NCBI GenBank assembly: GCA_002256465.1
Contig: NQJG01000028.1
Span: 1 to 7,981, forward strand
Length of the DNA: 7,981 nucleotides
Reading direction: 5' to 3'
DNA from: Methylococcaceae bacterium NSP1-1
GTDB lineage: Bacteria > Pseudomonadota > Gammaproteobacteria > Methylococcales > Methylomonadaceae
This document shows, in pieces, positions 1-6,325 of this stretch. How positions within the stretch are numbered: position 1 is the stretch's first letter; every line of letters starts with the position of its first letter. A program made the position numbers and the translations under genes. The notes under the pieces are model-generated. The model had not been told where the DNA came from. It did not search any database and saw only the letters and a list, made by a program, of their open reading frames with translations.

Positions 1-54
1 CGTAATATTGATTTTTTTGCATGGGAACAGGTTTAGGCGTATGCCAATAAACAT

Positions 55-69
55 ACATTGACGCAATGT
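55..69. repeat. Perfect 6-bp inverted repeat with 3-base loop upstream of htpG
   Basis: ACATTG at 55-60 is followed by ACG and then its exact complement CAATGT at 64-69. It sits just upstream of the putative heat-shock promoter. No T-tract follows, so it is not an intrinsic terminator. It could be a protein-binding site, or chance in AT-rich DNA. The sequence shows the symmetry; any function is a guess. Confidence 0.4.
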
Positions 70-86
70 TCAACTTTTATGTCAGC

Positions 87-114
87 CTTGAAAAAAATCC
101 ATACGCCCCCACAT
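87..114 (+). promoter_or_regulatory. Putative sigma-32 (RpoH) heat-shock promoter of htpG
   Basis: A perfect CTTGAAA -35 element lies at 87-93. After a 13-base spacer, CCCCACAT at 107-114 resembles the sigma-32 -10 consensus CCCCATnT. The start of transcription would fall near 120, leaving a leader of about 30 bases before the GTG start of htpG. htpG is a classical RpoH-regulon gene in gammaproteobacteria, so element and gene agree. No CIRCE (HrcA) repeat is visible. The match was read by eye and the start site is inferred. Confidence 0.72.
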
Positions 115-139
115 AGTCGATATTCACATTAACAATTTT

Positions 140-144
140 AGGAA
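140..144 (+). promoter_or_regulatory. Ribosome binding site of htpG
   Basis: AGGAA at 140-144 lies seven bases before the GTG at 152. This good Shine-Dalgarno match and spacing support GTG as the start, with no competing in-frame ATG at a conserved position. Confidence 0.75.
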
Positions 145-151
145 TAGTATC

Positions 152-2080
152 GTGACTGTTGAAGCAAAAAAAGAAACCCTGGGCTTTGAAACCGAAGTAA
201 AACACCTCCTGCATTTGATGATTCACTCCTTGTACAGTAACAAGGAAATTTTCTTGCGTGAGTTGATTTCCAATGCCTCGGATGCGGCGGATAAATTGCG
301 TTTTGAAGCCCTGTCGAATGACGGCTTGTATGAAGGCGATAGCGAGCTGAAAATCCGTCTGGAATTCGATAAAGAAAAACGTACGATTACCATTATAGAT
401 AACGGTATTGGTATGAGCCGTGCTGAAGTTCAGGAGCACATCGGTACGATTGCCAAATCGGGTACCAAACAGTTTTTTGAAGCCTTGACCGGCGAACAAG
501 CCAAAGATAGTGAATTAATCGGTCAATTTGGCGTAGGTTTTTACTCGGCCTTTATTGTGGCTGATAAAGTCACTTTAACCACGCGCAAAGCAGGCGCTGA
601 TAAAAGTGAAGGTACACGCTGGGAATCAGCGGGTGAGGGCGATTACACAATAGAAACAGTAGAAAAAGCAAAACGGGGAACAGAAATTGTCTTGCACCTG
701 AAGGAAGCTGAAAGCGAATTCCTGGACGGTTATCGTATCCGTTCTATTGTCAGAAAATTCTCTGATCATATTTCTTTGCCTATCGTTATGGATAAGGAAG
801 TCATGCCGGCAATGGAGGAGAATGAAGGCGAGGAAGCCAAACCCGTTGCGCAAATCGAAGAGGAAACCATTAACAGCGCATCGGCATTATGGACTAAAGC
901 CCGTCAAGAAATTTCAGATGAAGATTACAATCAATTCTACAAGCATGTAGGCCATGATTTTCAAGACCCGCTGACTTATGTACACAGTAAAGTAGAAGGA
1001 ACTAACGAATATACTATGTTGCTTTATGTGCCGTCTCGTGCGCCGTTTGATTTGTGGGACAGGGATGCCAAACATGGCGTAAAACTGTACATTCGCAAAG
1101 TTTTTATAACCGATGATGCCGAGCAGTTAATGCCGCGTTATTTGCGTTTCATCAGAGGGATTATTGACGCCAATTCATTGCCGCTGAACGTATCAAGAGA
1201 AATTCTGCAACAAAGCAAGCAAATCAGCTCGATCAAATCGGGCGCGGTTAAAAAAGTGCTGGGAATGCTGGAAGGCTTGGCCAAAAATGAACCGGAAAAA
1301 TATGAGAAATTCTGGTCCCAGTTTGGCACGGTCATTAAAGAAGGCCCGATCGAAGACCATGGCAATAAAGATCGCGTCGCTAAATTGCTGCGTTTTGCGT
1401 CTACCCATACAGATACTGATAAACAGGATGTTGCGCTGGAAGATTACGTTAGCCGCATGAAAGAAGGGCAGGAAAAAATCTATTATGTAACGGCAGACAG
1501 TTTTTCTGCGGCAAAAAACAGTCCGCATTTGGAAATTTTCCGTAAGAAAGGTATTGAAGTCTTATTGTTGTCTGACCGCATTGATGAATGGCTGGTGTCT
1601 AATCTGGACGAATTTGATGGCAAGCATTTACAATCTGTTGCCAAAGGCGATCTGGATTTAGGCAGTCTGGATGCTGAAGAAGATAAAGCTGCCCAGGAAG
1701 AAGTGAATAAAGACTTTGAAGCGGTGCTCAAGCAGATTAAAGACGTGTTAGCCGATAAAGTCAGTGAGGTTCGTTTGAGTCATCGATTAACTGAATCACC
1801 TGCCTGTTTGGTCGCCGACGTTTATGGCATGAGTCTAAACATGGAAAGAATCATGAAGGATGCAGGACAATTAATGGGCATGGGTAGAAAGCCTATTTTT
1901 GAAATCAATCCGACCCATCCGCTGGTTGTGCGTATGAAAGCGGAACAGGATGATGCACGTTTTGCCGACCTGACCCACATTCTGTTTGACCAGGCGATTT
2001 TGAGCGAAGGTGGACAGCTGGATGATCCGGCTGCCTTTGTACATAAGTTGAATGGCTTGTTGCAAGGCTTGTTAAACTAA
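152..2080 (+). CDS. htpG: Molecular chaperone HtpG (bacterial Hsp90)
   Basis: Cytosolic, ATP-dependent homodimeric chaperone that remodels client proteins, usually together with the DnaK system. The 642-residue product is full length for the family (E. coli about 624). The N-terminal GHKL ATPase is intact: the ELISNASDA helix at 37-45 with catalytic Glu37 and Mg-binding Asn41, the DNGIGM nucleotide motif at 83-88, the GTIAKSGT lid region at 98-105 and the [12 protein letters not shown] loop from 123. The middle domain has LNVSREIL with Arg349, the counterpart of the gamma-phosphate-sensing Arg. The C-terminal dimerisation domain runs to the end ([12 protein letters not shown] and the final LNGLLQGL helix). 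Translation starts at GTG with a good AGGAA site. The gene looks monocistronic, between a sigma-32-like promoter and an intrinsic terminator. Identification is secure; the heat-shock control is inferred from the promoter match. Confidence 0.98.
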   Translation: MTVEAKKETLGFETEVKHLLHLMIHSLYSNKEIFLRELISNASDAADKLRFEALSNDGLYEGDSELKIRLEFDKEKRTITIIDNGIGMSRAEVQEHIGTIAKSGTKQFFEALTGEQAKDSELIGQFGVGFYSAFIVADKVTLTTRKAGADKSEGTRWESAGEGDYTIETVEKAKRGTEIVLHLKEAESEFLDGYRIRSIVRKFSDHISLPIVMDKEVMPAMEENEGEEAKPVAQIEEETINSASALWTKARQEISDEDYNQFYKHVGHDFQDPLTYVHSKVEGTNEYTMLLYVPSRAPFDLWDRDAKHGVKLYIRKVFITDDAEQLMPRYLRFIRGIIDANSLPLNVSREILQQSKQISSIKSGAVKKVLGMLEGLAKNEPEKYEKFWSQFGTVIKEGPIEDHGNKDRVAKLLRFASTHTDTDKQDVALEDYVSRMKEGQEKIYYVTADSFSAAKNSPHLEIFRKKGIEVLLLSDRIDEWLVSNLDEFDGKHLQSVAKGDLDLGSLDAEEDKAAQEEVNKDFEAVLKQIKDVLADKVSEVRLSHRLTESPACLVADVYGMSLNMERIMKDAGQLMGMGRKPIFEINPTHPLVVRMKAEQDDARFADLTHILFDQAILSEGGQLDDPAAFVHKLNGLLQGLLN

Positions 2081-2094
2081 CCATTAACAAATCT

Positions 2095-2123
2095 AAAAAG
2101 GCTGGATTTATCCAGCCTTTTTT
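2095..2123 (+). terminator. Strong rho-independent terminator of htpG, probably bidirectional
   Basis: The left arm AAAAAGGCTGGA (2095-2106) pairs perfectly with TCCAGCCTTTTT (2111-2122) around a TTTA loop, followed by one more T. It begins 14 bases after the htpG stop codon. The GC core is seven pairs including the closing A-T, flanked by A5 on one side and T6 on the other. A T-tract therefore follows the hairpin in both directions, so it could also stop leftward transcripts from the cupin gene. Confidence 0.92.
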
Positions 2124-2323
2124 ATGTCTCCAGGAAACGATAACAAGTATCTGGAACGAAAGCTGTTTTTTAACAAAACGCCATAACCGCTCGATCAAAT
2201 TCAGGTTGGGTGAATAGGGAGGCCAATAAAGCAATCCAATAGTCAATTCTCTTGCTTTGTTGGCGACTGACTGGCATTTCTGATATCTGGCGTTTCCAAT
2301 ATCAGTGTGTTAGGCCGCCCGCT
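2095..2323 (-). pseudogene. IS630-family transposase remnant (C-terminal DDE fragment, frameshifted)
   Basis: Read leftward, one frame (about 2323-2296) gives SGRPNTLIL. The next frame (2294 to about 2166) gives NARYQKCQ, then WPPYSPNLNLIERLWRFVKK (2225-2166). Restoring one missing base near 2294-2295 turns GG/AAC into Asp-Asn and gives the typical IS630 motif LDNARYQ. Exactly 34 residues then separate that Asp from the Glu of NLIERLW, matching the DD34E spacing of the IS630/Tc1 superfamily. After FVKK the best frame seems to change again, to RSRYLLSFPGDIKKAG, which resembles the usual KYY..F..F end. It closes at a TAA inside the htpG terminator loop. The first catalytic Asp and the N-terminal half are missing; the cupin stop lies only a few bases beyond. 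No terminal inverted repeats were found. It is a dead 3' fragment. The second frameshift is less certain than the first. Confidence 0.85.
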
Positions 2324-2331
2324 ATCAGTAT

Positions 2332-2658
2332 TTATAAATGAACAGCTAACCAGAGGGTATTAAAATCAGGAAGCGTCCATTCAACCCGATGGCGGGTGTG
2401 TGCAGGAATCAACAAATAATCTCCAGGTATCAGATTGATTAATTGTTGGTTTTTTTCAAAAAGCAGTGTTGCCTGTCCCTGAAGCAGTATTACCCATTCA
2501 TCACCCTTCTGATCATACCATTGTCCAGCAGGAGTAACATGCCCATTGGATACAATGCGCTCAACGAGTACATTATCTTTTTTGATAATACATTCAAAGA
2601 GCTCATCTGATAATTGTTCGGGAATATCAGCAAAAATATTAGTGGATAAAGGTTTCAT
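2332..2658 (-). CDS. Small single-domain cupin protein
   Basis: A 108-residue protein of the single-domain cupin family often found as small hypothetical cytosolic proteins; substrate unknown. The beta-barrel signature is visible. In motif 1 the region WYDQKGDEWVILLQG (47-61) keeps the metal-type Glu54 and Gly61, but Asp49 stands where many cupins have the first His pair. Motif 2 is PGDYLLIPAHTRHRVEW (78-94), with His87 and His90. Metal binding is therefore possible but not assured. The ATG at 2656-2658 has only a weak purine-rich upstream site (AAAGAA). The C-terminus (LWLAVHL) ends where the family normally ends, so the gene looks complete although its stop abuts the IS630 remnant. It diverges from the flavoprotein gene. 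Family assignment is good; function is unknown. Confidence 0.85.
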   Translation of the reverse strand: MKPLSTNIFADIPEQLSDELFECIIKKDNVLVERIVSNGHVTPAGQWYDQKGDEWVILLQGQATLLFEKNQQLINLIPGDYLLIPAHTRHRVEWTLPDFNTLWLAVHL

Positions 2659-2697
2659 GTGATTCTTTTTCAGCTGATTAGAAAACCGGTGATATTG

Positions 2698-2703
2698 TAT
2701 AAT
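2698..2703 (+). promoter_or_regulatory. Consensus -10 box (TATAAT) in the cupin/flavoprotein divergent region
   Basis: A perfect TATAAT lies in the 127-bp divergent gap. A weak -35 candidate, TGATTA at 2675-2680, is 17 bases upstream. If used, it would give the flavoprotein mRNA a leader of about 80 bases. The surrounding DNA is very AT-rich, so a chance match is possible. No equally good promoter was seen for the cupin on the other strand. Confidence 0.35.
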
Positions 2704-2742
2704 GTATTTCTATTAATACTATATTCCATTTATTTGGACAGT

Positions 2743-2758
2743 AGTCTTTAAATAGACT
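2743..2758. repeat. Small inverted repeat upstream of the flavoprotein start
   Basis: AGTCT (2743-2747) and AGACT (2754-2758) form a 5-bp dyad around TTAAAT. It ends just before the purine-rich stretch 2761-2773 that probably serves ribosome binding. It could be an operator or a weak mRNA hairpin. No strong U-tract follows. Confidence 0.3.
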
Positions 2759-2785
2759 TTAGGGAGAGAGAGAATCAGTAACGTA

Positions 2786-4045
2786 TTGACGAATTCATTT
2801 GATATTGTATTGCCACAAACGGTTGCAGTTATCGGTGGTGGCCCGGCTGGATTAATGGCGGCAGAAGTTTTGGTTGAGGCGGGTTTAAAGGTTGATCTTT
2901 ATGACGCCATGCCTTCCGTGGGGCGTAAATTTTTGATGGCTGGTAAAGGAGGAATGAACATTTCTCACGCAGAGCCTTACGATAAATTCTTATCCCGCTA
3001 TGGTATTCGTCGTGCTTATATTGAACCAACGCTGGATAAATTCACACCTCAAGCCCTGCGTGGATGGGTGCATGGTCTGGGCATTGAGACTTTTATTGGC
3101 TCATCAGGGCGCGTATTTCCTGCTGAAATGAAGGCTGCACCTTTGTTACGGGCATGGTTGCACAGATTGCGGGTAGCAGGTGTTAATTTTCATATGCGAC
3201 ATCGATGGCTAGGCTGGACTGAAGATGAAAACTCTGTGCTAAATTTTGCAACGCCGGCAGGTGAGCGCAAAATCAAGGTCGATGCTGTAGTACTTGCATT
3301 AGGCGGCGGTAGTTGGCCGCAATTGGGTTCTACTGGAGCGTGGGTGCCGTTACTTATCCAGCGAGGTGTTTTGGTTGCCCCCCTGAAGCCTGCAAACTGT
3401 GGGTTTGACGTAGGCTGGAGCGAGCATTTTCGTAACCGGTTTTCCGGGCAACCGTTAAAATCAGTATGCGTAGCTTTTAGCAATCCGGAAGGTGTTATTG
3501 TTCGTCAGCAAGGTGAACTAATAGTAACCGCTAATGGAGTAGAAGGCGGAGTAATTTACAGTCTCTCAGCTCAGTTGCGGGACGCGATTACCACAACAGG
3601 ATTCGTAGTTATTCATCTTGACTTGCTTCCCGACAAAGAATTGCCGTTGCTTATTGCTAGAATGTCGCAAGCTCGAGGTAAAAATTCGATGGCAAATCAT
3701 CTTCGTAAACGTCTTGGCATTGATGGAGTGAAAGCCGGGTTGCTGAGAGAAATTGTACCCGCCTCAGACTTTGATAATCCTGAGCAACTTTGTTCAGCTA
3801 TTAAAGGATTGCCGATTAAACTGATTGCTACACGACCAATTGATGAAGCGATTAGCAGTGCAGGCGGAATAGCTTTTGAGGCGCTCGATGAGCACTTGAT
3901 GATACGTTCCATGCCGGGAGTGTTCTGTGCGGGCGAAATGCTGGACTGGGAAGCGCCAACAGGCGGCTATCTGTTAACCGCCTGTTTTGCAACAGGGCGA
4001 GCGGCGGGTTTAGGGGCGCTTGCCAGTCTGAACAAGTGCAACTGA
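2786..4045 (+). CDS. TIGR03862-type flavoprotein (HI0933/BaiN-like FAD-binding oxidoreductase)
   Basis: Predicted soluble FAD-dependent oxidoreductase of the HI0933-like group; the substrate is not known for this branch. The 419-residue product starts with a Rossmann dinucleotide-binding motif, AVIGGGPAGLMAAE (14-27), whose second strand ends at Asp40 (VDLYDA). The family hallmark GRKFLMAGKGGMNISH follows at 46-61. A second glycine motif, ALGGGSWPQLGSTG, lies mid-protein. The C-terminus has the AGGIAFEAL and PGVFCAGEMLDWEAPTGGYLL segments that close the FAD site. No ATG or GTG lies near the conserved N-terminus, so the TTG at 2786 is the most likely start. Its purine-rich site (2761-2773) is rather far upstream, so the exact start is uncertain; TTG at 2810 is the other possibility. 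It stands alone, 139 bp before the RIO kinase, and may be cotranscribed with it. Family call secure, role unknown. Confidence 0.92.
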   Translation: MTNSFDIVLPQTVAVIGGGPAGLMAAEVLVEAGLKVDLYDAMPSVGRKFLMAGKGGMNISHAEPYDKFLSRYGIRRAYIEPTLDKFTPQALRGWVHGLGIETFIGSSGRVFPAEMKAAPLLRAWLHRLRVAGVNFHMRHRWLGWTEDENSVLNFATPAGERKIKVDAVVLALGGGSWPQLGSTGAWVPLLIQRGVLVAPLKPANCGFDVGWSEHFRNRFSGQPLKSVCVAFSNPEGVIVRQQGELIVTANGVEGGVIYSLSAQLRDAITTTGFVVIHLDLLPDKELPLLIARMSQARGKNSMANHLRKRLGIDGVKAGLLREIVPASDFDNPEQLCSAIKGLPIKLIATRPIDEAISSAGGIAFEALDEHLMIRSMPGVFCAGEMLDWEAPTGGYLLTACFATGRAAGLGALASLNKCN

Positions 4046-4184
4046 TTCCAAAGCAATGGCGGAATAATCAACACATTAAAGCTATTCATAATGGATTACA
4101 CTTCATAAATACAAAGCATAATATGAGCAAGAGTATGACCGTATCAAAGCCAAATTTTTCCAGAGCAGTAGATAAGGGGCGGCT

Positions 4185-5027
4185 ATGAAAACTCCAAAAA
4201 GTCTCGAACCACTGGTGCGGGACGGTCTTGTCGATGAAGTTATCCGCCCGCTAAAAAGTGGTAAGGAAGCGGCTGTCTACGTTGTGCTTTCTGAAGGTGA
4301 AATTCGCTGTGCCAAAGTCTATAAAGAAGCTAACAAGCGCGGTTTCCATAAGCAGGCCTTGTATCAGGAAGGGCGCAAAGTACGAAATACTCGACAGGCT
4401 CGTGCGATGGAAAAAAACACGCGGTTTGGCCGCAAACAGCAAGAAGAGGTTTGGCAAAATGCAGAAGTCGATGCATTGTACCGTCTTGCCGCAGTTGGTG
4501 TGCGTGTTCCAAAGCCCTATAACTTTGTAGAAGGCGTGTTACTAATGGAACTGGTAACTGACGAGCACGGAGCCGCAGCGCCGAGGCTTAACGATCTTGA
4601 ATTAACCAGTGAGCAAGCGTTGGAGTATCACGACTTACTGATTAAAGAAGTGGTAAGAATGCTATGCGCAGGACTCGTCCACGGCGATCTGTCTGAATTT
4701 AATATACTCGTTGATGCGCACGGCCCGGTTATTATCGATCTGCCCCAGGCCGTTGATGCAGCGGCTAACAATAATGCTCCGAAGATGCTGGAACGTGACG
4801 TCAATAATCTGGCTGCCTACTTTGGTCGTTTTGCGCCTGAACTGCTTGGTACCAGCTATGGCAAGGAAATCTGGAAGATTTACGAGAGTGGCAAGCTGAC
4901 GCCTGACGTAAAACTGACGGGCCATTTTAAAGGCAGCAACAAGCAGGCCGATGTGAAGAGTATCATGAGGGAAATTAATGATGCGCGAGATGAAGCTATT
5001 AGACGGAAATACGAACAAGATGATTGA
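4185..5027 (+). CDS. RIO1-family serine/threonine protein kinase (bacterial PA4780-like)
   Basis: An atypical protein kinase of the RIO family. In archaea and eukaryotes RIO kinases act in ribosome maturation; the role of the bacterial members is much less clear. The 280-residue protein is nearly all kinase domain. It has a glycine-poor nucleotide loop SGKEAAVYVV (25-34), ATP-anchoring Lys44 in CAKVYKEA, and the RIO flexible-loop region GRKVRNTRQARAM (63-75). The catalytic loop HGDLSEFNIL (166-175) has Asp168 and Asn173, and the metal-binding IIDLPQA (183-189) has Asp185. All key residues are present, so it should be active. The ATG at 4185 has AGGGG about eight bases upstream, and MKTPK is the usual bacterial N-terminus. 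It converges with hinT, with 17 bp between the stops. A 21-codon ORF overlaps its start as ATGA (see findings). Confidence 0.95.
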   Translation: MKTPKSLEPLVRDGLVDEVIRPLKSGKEAAVYVVLSEGEIRCAKVYKEANKRGFHKQALYQEGRKVRNTRQARAMEKNTRFGRKQQEEVWQNAEVDALYRLAAVGVRVPKPYNFVEGVLLMELVTDEHGAAAPRLNDLELTSEQALEYHDLLIKEVVRMLCAGLVHGDLSEFNILVDAHGPVIIDLPQAVDAAANNNAPKMLERDVNNLAAYFGRFAPELLGTSYGKEIWKIYESGKLTPDVKLTGHFKGSNKQADVKSIMREINDARDEAIRRKYEQDD

Positions 5028-5044
5028 ACATTAAATACCTTAAT

Positions 5045-5383
5045 CTAGCCCGGTGGCCAAGTCATTTGCCGGCCACCCAGCAAATGCAAATGCAAGTGAT
5101 AAACTTCCTGCCCACCTTTCTTGTTACAATTAAACACAGTTCTATAGCCATTTTCAGACAATCCTTCCTGTTTAGCCAGTTTAACTGCAGTTTGTAGTAA
5201 TTGACCAGCCAGTTGGGTATCATCCAGGTCATTCAAGGTGGCAATATGAATCTTGGGGATGATAAGAATATGCACCGGGGCTTGAGGATTAATGTCTCTG
5301 AATGCCAGAACAGTATCATCTTCGAAAACTACATCTGGCTTAATAACACCTGCAATCATTTTGCAAAACAAACAATTAGTCAT
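5045..5383 (-). CDS. hinT: Histidine-triad nucleotide-binding protein (HINT branch)
   Basis: A 112-residue HIT-family hydrolase; HINT proteins act on purine nucleoside phosphoramidates and adenylated lysine compounds as cytosolic dimers. FRDINPQAPVHILIIP (28-43) is the typical core, and the catalytic triad motif YHLHLHLLGG has His96, His98 and His100. Cys4 and Cys7 with His46 and His96 resemble the zinc site seen in many bacterial HINT proteins, absent from E. coli HinT. The C-terminus ends in the common RQMTWPPG form. The chosen ATG (5381-5383) sits one base after the recR stop and has AAGGAAAGAG just upstream. An upstream in-frame start at 5467 would overlap recR by over 80 bases and add non-conserved residues. 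It is the last gene of the dnaX operon. The family is certain; use of the symbol hinT is by similarity. Confidence 0.93.
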   Translation of the reverse strand: MTNCLFCKMIAGVIKPDVVFEDDTVLAFRDINPQAPVHILIIPKIHIATLNDLDDTQLAGQLLQTAVKLAKQEGLSENGYRTVFNCNKKGGQEVYHLHLHLLGGRQMTWPPG

Positions 5384-5384
5384 A

Positions 5385-5981
5385 TTAAATCTCTTTCCTT
5401 CCTTTAAATGCATGCGATAGTGTGCCGCTATCAATAAACTCGAGTTCACCTCCCATGGGTACGCCATGTGCTATTCTGCTGGCTTGCACCTGATGTTTCC
5501 TGGCTATTTCGCTAATAAAATAAGCAGTTGCTTCTCCTTCTACTGTTGAATTGGTGGCCAGAATCAGTTCTTTAATAATGCCGGTTGCCAGACGTTGTTC
5601 CAGTAAATCCAGGCCGAGTTCATCCGGGCCTATGCCATCCAGCGGCGATAATCGCCCATGCAACACAAAATAGCGTCCTTTGAACACAGTTGCCTGATCG
5701 ACAATCCAGACATCAGCGGGACTTTCGACTATGCAAATGAGGGAATTGTCTCTTGAGTTGTCGGCACAGATTTCACAAAGAGAGTGTTCTGTGAGTGTGC
5801 GGCACTGCTGGCAATGGCCAATCTTATTAATTGCGTGTACCAGAGTTTCGGCCAGTATTTTTGCGCCATTGCGATCGCGTTGGAGCAGATAGAACGCCAT
5901 GCGTTGCGCCGATTTAGGGCCAACGCCTGGCAAGCAGCATAGATTTTGTATCAACTCCCCTAATAAACCCTTTTTTTGCAT
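5385..5981 (-). CDS. recR: Recombination mediator protein RecR
   Basis: RecR works with RecO (and RecF) to load RecA onto SSB-coated single-stranded DNA at gaps, in the RecFOR recombinational repair pathway. The 198-residue length matches the family (E. coli 201). Domains run in the standard order: a helix-hairpin-helix DNA-binding motif around [14 protein letters not shown] (17-30); a four-cysteine zinc finger, Cys57, Cys60, Cys69 and Cys72; and a Toprim domain from about 80 with Glu in IVESPADV and the [11 protein letters not shown] segment. A C-terminal Walker-B-like end ([18 protein letters not shown]) completes it. The ATG lies one base after the ybaB stop (TAA-T-ATG). No clear Shine-Dalgarno site precedes it, so translation is probably coupled to ybaB. 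The stop is joined to hinT in the same way. No residue looks abnormal. Confidence 0.98.
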   Translation of the reverse strand: MQKKGLLGELIQNLCCLPGVGPKSAQRMAFYLLQRDRNGAKILAETLVHAINKIGHCQQCRTLTEHSLCEICADNSRDNSLICIVESPADVWIVDQATVFKGRYFVLHGRLSPLDGIGPDELGLDLLEQRLATGIIKELILATNSTVEGEATAYFISEIARKHQVQASRIAHGVPMGGELEFIDSGTLSHAFKGRKEI

Positions 5982-5982
5982 A

Positions 5983-6306
5983 TTAAAAAGGTAGTTGGAA
6001 TCCGGGAGGCAAAGGCATTCCGGCGGTTATATCAGCCATTTTTTCTTTTTTCATTTTGGCTACTTTATTAACGGCATCATTAATGGCCGCAGCAACCAGG
6101 TCTTCGAGCATGTCTTTATCTTCGCCGAGTAACGAATCATCAATAGTGACTTTTCTGGCTTCGCGTTTACCGGTCATTACGATAGTTACTAAACCGCCGC
6201 CTGATTGACCCTGTACTTGCATCAGAGCGAGTTCTTCCTGAGCTTTTTTCAGGTCTTCCTGCATTTTTTGGGCTTGCTGCATAATATTGCCTAATGCATT
6301 TTTCAT
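5983..6306 (-). CDS. ybaB: YbaB/EbfC nucleoid-associated protein
   Basis: Small DNA-binding protein of the YbaB/EbfC family, a dimer that binds DNA and is thought to act as a nucleoid-associated factor. The 107 residues compare with 109 in E. coli. An N-terminal coiled-coil helix ([18 protein letters not shown], 10-27) is followed by the conserved core: [15 protein letters not shown], the VTIDDSLL segment, [11 protein letters not shown] and the PPGFQLPF C-terminus. The ATG at 6304-6306 has GAGAGG eight bases upstream. It lies 19 bases after dnaX and one base before recR, the arrangement found in most proteobacteria, which supports a link to replication and repair. Confidence 0.97.
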   Translation of the reverse strand: MKNALGNIMQQAQKMQEDLKKAQEELALMQVQGQSGGGLVTIVMTGKREARKVTIDDSLLGEDKDMLEDLVAAAINDAVNKVAKMKKEKMADITAGMPLPPGFQLPF

Positions 6307-6325
6307 TTTATTTTCCTCTCTAGTG

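Noticed and set aside
58..80. TTGACG as the -35 of a sigma-70 promoter for htpG
   Set aside because: The only -10-like sequence nearby (TTTTAT, 75-80) leaves a spacer of just 11 bases.
626..853. - strand ORFs inside htpG, and similar antisense ORFs in other genes
   Set aside because: They are shadows of well-conserved coding frames on the other strand, with no recognisable motifs or ribosome sites.
1905..2246. 113-residue ORF on the - strand containing a transposase-like stretch
   Set aside because: Only its first part matches IS630. The rest reads antisense through the htpG terminator and the htpG 3' end, so it is not one gene; the supported part is given as a pseudogene.
5052..5077. GGTGGCC/GGCCACC hairpin at the hinT 3' end, between convergent genes
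   Set aside because: It has a 7-bp stem, but no T-tract follows in either direction and it lies within the coding sequence, so it is not supported as an intrinsic terminator.
5384..5467. N-terminal extension of the histidine-triad gene to 5467
   Set aside because: It overlaps recR, adds non-conserved residues and ignores the good ribosome site before the ATG at 5383.
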